Made by a program: the position numbers and the translations under genes
Source of the DNA: Plotosus lineatus
Taxonomy: Eukaryota; Chordata; Actinopteri; Siluriformes; Plotosidae
NCBI GenBank assembly: GCA_024760905.1
Contig: CM045735.1
Location: forward strand, 7,966,661 to 8,030,660
Reading direction: 5' to 3'
DNA: 64,000 nt
In this document: positions 33,409 to 43,619 of the stretch, one piece after another
Layout: each line of letters begins with the position of its first letter
Position numbering within the stretch: the stretch's first letter is position 1
Notes under the pieces: model-generated
The model's database searches: none
Told to the model about the DNA's origin: nothing
Seen by the model: the letters and a program-made list of their open reading frames with translations, nothing else

Positions 33409-33764
33409 ACGGCAGTGGTGGTCTCGTGGTATAGGGCGCTGGATTGCTGATCCAAAGGTTGGGGGTTCGAGTCCCACTCTCCATAAGGTTGTCACTGTCC
33501 CCACCCAGTGCAGCTAACTGGGTTATCAAAGGCGGGCCATGTCTCTCACTGTCTATGGTGAGAGGCATGTAAAGAACCATTGCTGACTTTCGTAAAGAGT
33601 AGCTGCAAAGTCGTCAGCGTGTTTCTGTCCCTTGCTAAAAGGGTTGTGACAGGAAGGGTATCCGGCGTTAAAAACCTCTGCCAAATCAAAGCGTGCGAAT
33701 CAGATGATTCTCTGTAGCGACTCCCGAGTAAAAGGGAAAAAGCCGAAAGGAAGACAGACAGACA
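33409..33764 (+). mobile_element. Full-length tRNA-headed SINE with 16-bp target duplication
   Basis: Flanked by ATATATATCAGAGCTG (33393-33408 and 33765-33780). Box A (GTGGTATAGGGCGCTGGAT) and box B (GGTTCGAGTCC) are intact. Counterpart of 18587-18944. Confidence 0.92.
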
Positions 33765-33780
33765 ATATATATCAGAGCTG

Positions 33781-33988
33781 AAAATGTTGAGGTTCTCTTT
33801 GGGAGTAACTTAGCGGATCGATAACATCAGCAATGAGTCCATCAGAGGGACAGCACATGTGAGATGTTTTGGAGACAAAGTCAGAGAGGCTAGATTGAGA
33901 TGGTTTGGACATGTACAGAGGAGGGATAGTTAGTATATTGGTAGTAGGATGCTGAGGTTGGAACTACCAGGCAGAAGGCCTAGAATAA
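33781..33988 (+). mobile_element. RTE LINE 3' region fragment
   Basis: Encodes MLRFSLGVT, the [19 protein letters not shown] stretch and LELPGRRP, then is cut at the hAT stump. Counterpart of 18361-18570. Confidence 0.8.
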
Positions 33989-33992
33989 GATA

Positions 33993-34182
33993 CAATACTG
34001 AAGCTTTGCAGTATTTTCATCTCATGCAGCTAAGCATTTGACAATAATTCCATCTTGAACTCAAGCAAAGCAAAACAAACATACACATTAAAAAAACACA
34101 AACTTCGATATGAACGTGACAGCCGATTGAAACTAGGCAAAGAGCCACATGCGGCTCGGAAGCCGTGGGTTGGCCACACCTG
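33993..34182 (-). mobile_element. hAT element, left end only
   Basis: Reverse copy of 18172-18359, ending at GGCCACACCTG next to LINE sequence. Confidence 0.75.
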
Positions 34183-35080
34183 AGCTAAGGCCTCATTTAG
34201 CGATTTGCCTGCTGGTGCTCTGAGGTGTCTGTATCTTATTATGCTCATTACTGATGAGTCATCTGCATACAGGATTGCAGTGTTTTCAGTTTCTAAGGCA
34301 GGTCATCAATGGAGATTATGAACAGCAGTGGGCCAAGGATTGAGCCCTGAGGACACCTGCATTAATCAGTTTAGCACTTGAAGCAGTTCCGTTGATAGTT
34401 ACTCTCAGTTCCCTATTGCTAAGATAGTCTTCAATCCATTTCTGAAGACAGCCTCCTAGATCCAGGGCTTCCAATTTGGCTTCGAAATCTCTGCCAAACC
34501 CTGCCGATCACCCTGCTAATATCAAGGCTTATCAGCCTTGCCTCTTGCTTCTTATTCAGTGCATCATGCTGGTTTTGGCTTATACTGTATATGTTAAGGC
34601 ATCTGCAGTGGAATATCCAGCTCTGAAGCCAATCTGCTTATCTGATGTTAGTCTGTTTTTGCATATGTACTTCCACAGAGCCCTGTTGACAAGGGCTTCC
34701 ATCACCTTACTGATGATGCTCAGTAGGGACACTGGCCTGTAATTGTTAGGGTCGTGTTTACTTTTCTTTTGTGGCAAGGGATTATTACATCGACAATTTT
34801 CCATTGCTTTGGCATACTGCATACCACTTACTAAGTAGTGCTTGAAAGTCTGGCAAATGGCTTAGCCAATTCTGATGCAGCCTGTGTTAGTGCTCTTGCA
34901 GAGATTAAGTCTGGGCCAGTAGCCTTCTCAATGACTACAGTGACCCAAGTTCCAAGCCAGTCGGATTCCTTTCTATGAAGAAAGACTATCCACCACTTGC
35001 TTACTTGCTGCACCGATTTCTTCGACAGGACATTAGAGAGGAGCAAATCCATACCGGTCCAGTTTAACAGGTTGCTCATG
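34183..35080 (-). mobile_element. Jockey/CR1-group LINE fragment
   Basis: Reverse-strand RT motifs as at 60-963 (ATGPDLISARALTQAASEL, NNYRPVSLLSIISKV, FRAGYSTADA). It reaches further 5' than the copy at 17550 and matches the start of the window in reverse, including AATTAAAACCCTTCAAATAA at about 35110. Confidence 0.75.
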
Positions 35081-35164
35081 TCATCACATCATGTGAACAT
35101 GAGGAGCTCAATTAAAACCCTTCAAATAAAGGAGGGACGCACACACACACATGCACACAGATAC

Positions 35165-35170
35165 ACACAC

Positions 35171-35230
<60 letters not shown>

Positions 35231-35260
35231 ACACCCAGACACACACACACAGATATCAGA
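35165..35260. repeat. (CA)n microsatellite
   Basis: Long CA run with a few interruptions. Counterpart near 57058-57150. Confidence 0.95.
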
Positions 35261-35264
35261 ACAG

Positions 35265-36050
35265 GTAAAATGGCTTTTCAGAATACTGTAGTAAGCCAGT
35301 ATCATCTCCACCTCTGATTTAGGGGGGAAAAAATTAGCGGTCAAAATGTGAGTTAGGCTCACTTTTCTTCTCTTCTTTACTGTGATTACTGACAGTCTCG
35401 CTTATGCTTGCCCAAACCGACGGTGCATCTTTGGCAACACATCCCATATCATATAGTAGGACACCATCCACACCGTTTTTACAGCCAGTGATCAGTGGCA
35501 ACCTTAAGGGTTATTTATATATTAAATGACTAAGACAACAACAACGTCAACCACAGCATAATCAATGAACAATAAAACCATAAATATACTACTGGAGCAA
35601 GTATTGTTCATTTATACCTTGACTTTTTCTGCCACTGCAGTCACTAAATTGTTGGAGAACCACAGCTTAGCACCGTTTTTTGAATCCAGAATATAGAAAA
35701 TTGCAATAAACAGAATCTCTCACTTGGTTATATATTTTTCATTATGATTTCACCTCGTATTTAAAGGAAAGCACTGCAATGAACTGTTCAACTGCCCAGA
35801 CCAGAGTATACTCTGCCCTCGTTCAGAGATGGGCTCCAGCATCTTCAAAAAATCAATTTGGATTAAGCGGAAAAAATTAAGGAATTAAAAAACTCAGCAA
35901 TTACCCATGAAAATTGCAAGAGATTGCTAGAGCATTTCTCTTTAAACAAGTTACTGAATATTTGTGGCTGAATATTTATTATAATTTAAGCAAGAACCTT
36001 CATTATTATTCAGGTTTCCATATTCCCTTACCATGCAGCTTAGAATGCAG
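35265..36050. other. No recognised feature
   Basis: Unbroken by repeats I can name and without a convincing reading frame. It is duplicated almost unchanged at about 57165-57945 as part of the tandem repeat. Confidence 0.5.
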
Positions 36051-36054
36051 CCAT

Positions 36055-39000
36055 GAGGCGGGGTGGGGGCACTAACCAGTGTCTCTCCCCCTCACGCCGG
36101 TCCCAAGCCCGGATAAATGCAGAGGGTTGCGACAGGAAGGGCATCCGGAGTAAAAATTCTGCCACGTTTCTCATGCAAATGATCAAAACAAAATTCATAC
36201 CGGATCGGTCGAGGCCGGGTTAACCACGACCGCCATCATTGCTGTCAACCAACAGGGTGCTGCTGGAAATTGGACTACTGTTGGGCGACGGCGTCGAAGA
36301 AGCAGAGGCGGGAGGCGTGTCCGTAGGCAGAGAGAGAGGAGGAAATGCGTGAGCCTAGGACTGAGAGTAGGGACTTTGAATGGTGGACCTATGCAAGGAA
36401 AAGATAGAGAGATGGCTGACATGATGCAGAGGAGGAAGGTGGACATACTGTGTGTTCAGGCGACCAGGTGGAAAGGTAGCAAGGCTAGAAGCTTAAGAGC
36501 AGGGTTTAAGCTGTTTTATCACGGTGTGGATGGGAAGAGAAATGGAGTAGGAGTCATCTTGAAGGAGGGGTTTGTCAGGAATGTTCTAGAAGTGAAAAGA
36601 GTGTCAGACAGAGTGATGAGTCTCAAGTTGGAAATTGAAGGCGTGATGCTCAATGTTGTTAGTGCTTATGCCCCACAGGCAGGATGTGAGCTAGAAGAGA
36701 AGGAGAGATTCTGGAGTGAGTTAGATGAAGTGATGAGGAATACCCCAGAGGTGAAGGAGTGGTCATTGGGGCAGACTTCAGATAAGATAAGATAAGATAA
36801 GATACAGCTTTATTAATCTCACAATGGAGAAATTCACTGTTACAGGCTCTTGAGGTACTATCAGTAGGGGGTGCAAAAATAGATACAAGTACAAACATAC
36901 ACACATACATATATATTATGTAAGTAAATAAATAAATAGATACATAAATAGTATAAATTAATAAACAATAAAAGAATAAAAGAAAAGAATAAAAGAAAAG
37001 AATAAAAGAAAAGAATGGAGCAACTTTATAGACTGGCCTATATTAAAGTGTAATGTATCTGAGTGCAGAGTAGATGGGTTGATATGGTTCACAGTCAGTG
37101 GGGTAGATGTGGTTGATTAAAGTGCACGGGGACTTCAATGGACATGTTGGTGCAGGCAACAGAGGGGACGAGGAAGTGATGGGCAGGTTTGGTATCCAGG
37201 ACAGGAACACAGAAGGACAGATGTTGATCGATTTTGCACAAAGGATGGAAATGGCTGTGGAGAATACTTTCTTCCTGAAGAGACAGGAGCATAGGGTGAC
37301 TTATGAAAGCGGAGGTAAGAGCACACAGGTAGACCACATCTTGTGTAGGCAATGTAATTTGAAGGAAGTCAGTGACTGCAAAGTAGTAGTGGGTGAGAGT
37401 GTTGCCAAACAGCATAGGATGGTGGTGTGCAGGATGGCGCTGATGGTGAGGAAGGTGAAGAAGGCAAAGGCAGAGCAGAAGACAAAGTGGTGGAAGCTGA
37501 AAAGGAAGGGTGTCGTGTTGTCTTCAAGGAGGAGTTGAAACAGGCTTTGGCTCGTCAGGAAGTGCCTCCAGATGACTGGACAACCACAGCCAATGTGATC
37601 AGGGAGACCGGTAGGAGAGTACTTGGTGTGTCCTCTGGAAGGAAAGTAGATAAGGAAACTTGGTGGTGGAATGAGGGAGTGCAGGAGTGCGTACAAAAGA
37701 TGAGGTTAGCTAAGAAGAAGTGGGACACAGAGAGGACCGAAGAGAGTAAACAGGAGTACAGGGAGACACAGCGTAAGGCGAAGGTAAGCGGGGTCAAAGG
37801 CCAAAGAGAGGGCGTATGATGACTTGTATGATAGGTTGGACAGTATGGAGGGAGAAAATGATTTATACAGGTTAGCACAGCAGAGAAATAGAGATGGGAA
37901 AGACGTGCAGCAAGTTAGAGTGATAAAGAAAAGAGAGGAAATGTATTGACTGATGACAGAAGTGTGCTGGGAAGATGGAAAGAGTACTTTGAAGAACTGA
38001 TGAAGGAGGAAAATGAGAGAGAAAAAAGAGTAGAAGGGTGACCGTTGAGGACCAGGAAGTAGCAAAGATTAGTAAGGGTGAAGTGAGGAGGGCATTGAAG
38101 AGGATGAAGAGTGGACAGGCAGTTGGTCCTGATGACATACCGGTTGAGGTATGGAAGTGTCTCGGGAGGTAGCAGTAGATTTTCTGACAAGACTATTCAA
38201 CAAGGTCTAAGAAAGTGAGCAGATGCCGGAGGAATGGAGGAGAAGTGTGCTTGTGCCCATTTTTAAGAACAAGGGAGATGTACAGAGTTGTGGCAACTAC
38301 AGAGGGATAAAGTTGATGAGCCATACAATGAAGTTATGGGAAAGAATAGTGGAAGCTAGACTAAGGGCAGAGGTCAGTATTTGTGAACAACAGTTTGGTT
38401 TCATGCCAAGAAAGAGCACCACAGATGCAGTGTTTGCTTTGGCGATGTTAATAGAGAAGTACGGAGAAGGTCAGAAGGAGCTGCATTGTGCCTTTGTGGA
38501 TCTGGAGAAAGCATACCACAGGGTGCCGATAGAAGAACTGTGGTATTGTATGAGGAAGTCTGGAGTACCAGAGAAGTATGTTAGAGTGGTGCAGGACATG
38601 TATGAGAGATGTAAGACAGTGGTGAGGTGTGCTGTTGGTGTGACAGAAGAGTTCAAGGTGGAGGTGGGACTGCATCAAGGTCAGCTCTCAGCCCCTTCTT
38701 GTTTGCTATGGTGATGGACAGGCTGACAGGCGAGGTTAGACAAGAATCTCCATGGACTATGATGTTTGCAGATGACATCGTGATCTGTCGTGAGAGCAGA
38801 GAACAAGTGGAGGAAAATCTAGAGAGGTGGAGGTATGCCCTGGAAAGGAGGGGAATGAAGGTTAGTCTCAGTAAGACAGAATACATGTGTGTGAACGACA
38901 AAGGACCCAAGAGGAACGGTGAGGTTACAGGGGGCAGAGATAAAGAAGGTGGAGGATTTTTAAGTACTTAGGCTCAACAATCCAGAGCAATGGAGAGTGT

Positions 39001-39391
39001 GGAAAAGAGGTGAAGAAGCACGTGCAGGCAGGTTGGAATGGATGGAGAAAATTGTCGGTGCGATGTGTGATAGGACAGTATCGGCAAGAATGAAGAGAAA
39101 AGTGTACAAGATGGTGATGAGGCCAGCGATGTTGTATGGTTTAGAGACAGTGGCCCTGGGGAAAAGACAGGAGTAAGAGTTGGAGGTAGCAGAGATGGAA
39201 ATGTTGAGGTTCTCTTTGGGAGTAACGAGGATGGATAGGATCAGGAATGAGTACATCAGAGGGACAGCACATGTTAGATGTTTTGGAGACAAAGCCAGAG
39301 AGGCTAGATTGAGACGGTTTGGACATGTACAGAGGAGGGATAGTGAGAATATCGGTCGTAGGATGCTGAGGTTGGAACTACCAGGCAGAAG
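36055..39391 (+). mobile_element. RTE (Expander-like) LINE, near full length, split by an L2 tail
   Basis: The 5' region has GGTTGCGACAGGAAGGGCAT and ACCGGATCGGTCGAGG. The endonuclease is VDILCVQATRWKG near 36440, with A replacing the catalytic E seen at 9839; FKLFYHGVDGKRNGVGVIL and VVSAYAPQAG follow near 36500-36680. After the L2 insertion (36781-37130) come FNGHVGAGNRGDEEVMGRF, the linker, and RT motifs (NYRGIKLMSHTMKLWERI near 38300, PWTMMFADDIVICRES near 38750). It is cut at LPGRR (39391) without its 3' tail. Several single-base frame breaks occur (about 37507, 37797, 37935, 38035 and 38680). Confidence 0.88.
36781..37130 (-). mobile_element. 5'-truncated L2/Rex1 LINE tail inside the RTE
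   Basis: A 350-bp minus-strand 3' end with the TATCT-type tail (GATAAGATAAG on the plus strand) and AATAAA, matching 24150-24461. Flanked by GACTTCA (36774-36780 and 37131-37137), a probable 7-bp target duplication. Confidence 0.85.
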
Positions 39392-39680
39392 GTATTTTCA
39401 TCCGTCTTAACACAAGGGTAACACGCAGTGAACTGGGAAGAAGGAGGGGCACATTCAGTCTGTCGTTTGTAAACAATGGGCCTTGGCGTCATTACGTCTT
39501 TGTGTCATTACGTCAGCGTACTACGTAGCTACGTCTCATACCACCGAGAGCACGCTAAACTCAAAATTTGACATTATGAATTAAAAAAAAAAAAAAAATC
39601 GAAAAATATGTAAAACGAATGAACGTAAGTCGGGGAGCATCGGTACCAGTGAGAGAAAAAAAAAAAGGGATGTGAGACAA
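39392..39680. other. Unassigned sequence with CRE-like cluster
   Basis: Short stretch between the cut RTE and a cut mariner-like element. It carries several ACGTC/ACGTA motifs (TTACGTCA at about 39508) and ends at GTAAGTCGGGGAGC and CGGTACCAGTG, which looks like the end of another mariner-type element. No gene seen. Duplicated at 61287-61572. Confidence 0.4.
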
Positions 39681-39880
39681 ATGAGAATGCCACTACCAAC
39701 TACTGTAGCATGTTCTGCAGGGTCATACGCACCCTCCACACCATGTGTGTGTGGGTTTGGTGCACGCGCGTCTCATCTCTGTACAGTACTGTGTGTGCAT
39801 GCGCACCTCATTTCTGTACCATGGGTGTGTCTGTGTGCGGCTCATCTCTGTACCGTGTCTGTGCACTCCTCACCTCTTTA

Positions 39881-39929
<49 letters not shown>

Positions 39930-40275
39930 TGTGCGCTCCTCGCCTTTTTACCATGTTCGCGTGCACACGCCTCGTCTCTACCGTGTGTGTGTCTCAGCTT
40001 GTCAGCGTGAATATATTTAAGTTTCTTGTTTATTCTTAATGACCGTATTATTAATGTTAATGTACATGTATTATTATGAAATATTTATTGTTTTTACATG
40101 TTTATCTTGAATATATTAGGTGAAATATATGTGGTTGTGGCAGGTTATGCGTTTTGGAGGGGGTTGGAACAGATTAATTGGTTTTGTATTACTTCCGATG
40201 GGAATTTTTGTTTCATCTAACGAACATTTTGACTTACGAGCTTGCCCTCAGAATGGATTCATTTCGTAAGTCAAG
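39681..40275 (+). mobile_element. Tc1/mariner-like element, left-truncated
   Basis: Same family as 3028-3747 but starting inside it, at AATGAGAATGCCACTACC. One GT tract lies at about 39884-39930. The right end is CGTAAGTCAAG. Confidence 0.7.
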
Positions 40276-40283
40276 AATTTAGG

Positions 40284-40341
40284 ATGGCAACTGAGGCAGG
40301 AGTAACAGAGGAGACTGTCAAATGGACAAACTGTGATGAAG
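40284..40341 (+). CDS. Putative first coding exon, unidentified gene (copy 4)
   Basis: Same 58-bp segment as at 3771, with donor GTAAGAG intact. Confidence 0.35.
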
Positions 40342-40546
40342 GTAAGAGCATTTCACAGGATTCATGCTTCAGTGGTTTGGCGTATCATTGTATTCAGAAG
40401 CAAAATGCATATTTGGGGGGAGGGGGGTTTACACAAATAATTTTCACAGTAAATGGTTGCCAGTGTTTTTCATGCTCCAAACCCGGAAGTAAATAACTGT
40501 GAATGACTAAATCATTTTTAAAACCATGTTACAACATGTCAAAGAA

Positions 40547-40603
40547 CAGGACACAAGGTTCAGGACACAAGGTTCAGGACACAAGGTTCAGGACACAAGG
40601 TTC
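40547..40603. repeat. 14-bp minisatellite, four units
   Basis: AGGACACAAGGTTC repeated four times in the banf1 3' flank, upstream of the retrovirus. Confidence 0.9.
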
Positions 40604-40735
40604 ATCCAGTGGATTCATCCATGTCACAGTCAGAATTTACTGCACAGTATGATTTATTCCATCTTTATTAAGGCATTTCGAATCAAACAAACAGAGCACT
40701 GGAAGCTTAAAATCCAATCAGCTGTTCAACTGAAC

Positions 40736-41200
40736 TGATGGAATAAATTGATAGGATAAATGAGATGCAACTATGTGTGGATTGTAACTTCTGTGTATCT
40801 AAAGCTTCCTGTTCTTCTTATAATTGTGACATGTGCGCTAGGCACATGAAACTGTTGGGTGGGTGTTCCTGTGTCGTGTTTCGGGGTGTGGGATTCGGAA
40901 AGTAACAATGTAACAATGAGGAATTGCTTTGAAATGGAATTACCCAAGTGTTAAGCGCCGCAGTGCACAAACATATATGTTAATGCTTTGTGAACACGCA
41001 ATTATTGCTTTGCACGCACACCCCTCTGTATAAATAAGCGGACACTGCATGTGTTCGATGAGCTTCCGATGAATAAACCAGACTGATTTCACTCGTGTGG
41101 TTCGTTGTCTGTTGCTCCCGGAGTACTCCTAGACGTTGAGATGCAGGAATCCAGGTCGTGCAGGTTTATCTAAGCGCTTCCTCCACAGAGAGTTCTTACA
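40736..41200 (+). repeat. 5' LTR (465 bp)
   Basis: Starts TGATGGAATAAATTGATAGG and ends TTCTTACA just before the primer site. TATA box TGTATAAATAAG near 41028; polyadenylation signal GATGAATAAACC near 41068. Only the first 121 bp are repeated at the 3' side (47714-47834), with about three differences by eye. Confidence 0.9.
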
Positions 41201-41203
41201 ACT

Positions 41204-41221
41204 TGGTGACCCCGACGTGAT
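41204..41221 (+). other. Retroviral primer-binding site (tRNA-Trp type)
   Basis: TGGTGACCCCGACGTGAT, three bases after the LTR end. This is the 18-base primer site known from tRNA-Trp-primed avian leukosis-type viruses. Confidence 0.85.
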
Positions 41222-41461
41222 ACTCCTGATCAGGTAAGACAAGATTTGTTTGACTACCTGGTTAGGAGTATTTGGCGTCTGTTATCCCCTTTTATAAGGG
41301 ACGGTTTATCCCCTTCTCTAGAAGGGATGGTTATCCTCAGTTGCTATAACTGGGAAGAGCGCTATACAAAAACAAAAAACTAAAAACGAAAGAAAAAAAG
41401 AATGTGCCCCTGTATTCCTGTATGCCAACGTATTTTTTCTGTTGTTTTGTTGTTAGAAGGG

Positions 41462-43147
41462 TAAACAATGGAAATTCCTACCCAAAGCCTAATCCCGGAA
41501 ACCCCAAGGAATGGATGAATAAATGTGGTCTTGCTTATTATACTGAACCATGGCTTAGTAATCTAGCCGGATGGACGGAGGGACTAGACCAAGTGCCAAA
41601 CTTCCCTCGAACGGGGACTTTTGATGCAGGATTCCTGACATCCACGCATCGCATGATTTATGATGGATTGGGCAACCCCTCCTGGGATGATGAATACATG
41701 AAGGCGGCTTATGTAAAATGGTATGAAATGCGCTCATACTGGTTACATCTTAAAAAGCTCTTCGAGCCCAAGAAGGTGACTCAGAGTGTCCCCAAACCTA
41801 TATTAATGAGTAAAGAAAAGGGAAAAGGGAAAAATACCAAAAGTCCAGCTTGCTGTGTGCAGACTATGTCCCCTGTAACTCCCCCGTCGGCTCCACCACC
41901 ATATCCAGTCGGATCGGGGGAGATAGTCCCGCTACTCCCCGCTGACCCTAAGCCAGTGGAGGTCCCTGCCCTATACCCAACCTTGCTCGACCCAAAGCTA
42001 AACCGAAAGGAAAGCCCAGGGTTGTGATTCCCTCCCCGCCTCCGCCAGTGAATGAGGAGGACTCTGAAGATACATCGGGGGATGAGGATTCGGACTGGGA
42101 AAACCCGGGGGACATTGGTCCCGACGCGGGCTCTCAGCCCGATCCTCCTCCTCTCTCGAAGCCACCTAAACCTTGGGCAGTGAAGAATGTAGCTTGTATA
42201 TGGCAAAATAGGGGAAGGGGTATTGTTGTGGAACCACCGTCCGTGGCCGCACTCAAAGACATTATCTCCATGCTCCCTGGCTTGGACACACCCCTGGCCT
42301 ACGTAGATATGCTTATACGGTCCACTAGGTATTGCCAACTAACGGGAGGGGACTATCGCTTTATCCTGCAGTCTACCCTAAAGTAAGCATACAATGAGGC
42401 TGTGGTCCTCCAGAATGTCCCCTGCTTGGACCCCAGAAGCGATGAGGTGACTAACGAAAAATAGAAGAGGACAGGGGAAGAGGCGTCGTCAGACTCGTCA
42501 TCGTGCCTCGCTCTCTTGGAGCGATAACCCCGGCGCGTTAAAAAGCTTGCGCGCGCAATTTGCGGCTTGTGTAGTCTCCGGAGGGGAAGGAGCTTGTGAT
42601 CTCTCCCACATCACTGACTGTAAACAGAAGCGTGGTGAACTCACATCAGTTTTCTGGAACCGCTTCACGAAACCTGGCGACATGTCGGAGGGTTTGACCT
42701 CGCAATAGACGGCCCAAATTCAATGTTCTTGTCCACCTTCCTGAGCAACTGCCTCCCGGAGGTCCAAAGCGCTCTAAAGCCACATTGGACTGACCGTCAG
42801 CGCTTCGCAGTAAGAACCGCTGAGGAGCAGTGAGGATGTTAGAGTCAGACGGCTTGTTGAATGTTAAGAACAGAGCCTGCTTGTCTGTTGCCCCTACAGG
42901 GGGCTCTCATGAAAAAAATCGGGGAAAGGGGCCGCATTGGAAGGCAGGAAACTGTCATTACTGCAGGAAGGAAGGGCATTGGAAAAAAGAGTGTAGAAAG
43001 AGACAGAGAGACAAATGTAATTCTGCCTCTCGGACCCACCAGGGAGACAACCCGTCTCGCCCCCACTCCAGATTCGCAGGCGCATCGCCAACACGGCCAT
43101 ACCGAGGGAGCACGAATAGGGCTGCCCGCGGAGTAGGGACCCCGTGA
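41462..43147 (+). pseudogene. gag: Retroviral gag, broken
   Basis: Gag forms the virion core. The matrix-like part (41462-42027) is followed by a proline-rich, acidic stretch in a shifted frame (42024-42386) and the start of a capsid-like region. After several stops a nucleocapsid piece (42830-43147) has one zinc knuckle, CHYCRKEGHWKKEC (C-x2-C-x4-H-x4-C). The initiation region is damaged by a base loss; the second copy at 63376 keeps a myristoylation-type MGNS start but is broken soon after by a different indel. At least three frame changes and stops occur near 42386 and 42460. Confidence 0.8.
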
Positions 43148-43548
43148 CCTGTAGCCTAATGCACCTAGTGTTTAATTCGCCCTGCAATGAGAATCTGCCT
43201 CTCCTTTCTATTGTTCTAGAAGGGGTAGAATATATTTTTGTTATCGATAGTGGCGCAACCCTATCTTCTTTAGGCAGGGACTATCAGGGTGCTGTATCCT
43301 CCAGGTCCACCAGCTCTGTGGGAATAGATGGGGTCCCCTTCTCCTCCCCATATACGCCGCCCCTTCTTTTATGCTTTCCTGATGACCCTACGCTTGATAC
43401 ATTGCAAATATCCTACTCCTTTGTACATATGTCCGAATGCCCTTTTAATTTGCTGGGCCGCGATCTCATGAGCATTCTGGGGTTTCAAATCTCTTTCCAG
43501 GGCTCGAACATGACCATTCAAGCGTCGACACCTCCTCTGTTTCTCTGT
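43144..43548 (+). pseudogene. pro: Retroviral aspartic protease region
   Basis: Retropepsin, which cleaves the viral polyproteins. The catalytic triplet is in FVIDSGATLSSLG (Asp codon 43246-43248) and the C-terminal LLGRDLMSILGF lies near 43456-43492. This part is open. It is one frame away from the nucleocapsid piece and from the RT, and whether one of those shifts is a natural recoding site cannot be decided. Confidence 0.8.
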
Positions 43549-43619
43549 TGTCATTGCAGCGCAGCCGCCCGCGCTGCGTTAATTCGGCATGCGAGGCGAG
43601 TTCCACCTCGCCCCCTGTA

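Larger units (their letters stand above)
28494..34803 (-). repeat. Right arm of large inverted duplication
   Basis: Reverse complement of 17550-27315 minus the L2/Rex1 LINE. The joint lies in AATGGTG shared by both sides. The spacer between the arms (27316-28493) holds banf1 copy 2 first exon and promoter. Confidence 0.9.

Noticed and set aside
35165..35260. Regular short repeats that could suggest a CRISPR array
   Set aside because: Simple CA dinucleotide repeats without spacers; the DNA is eukaryotic.
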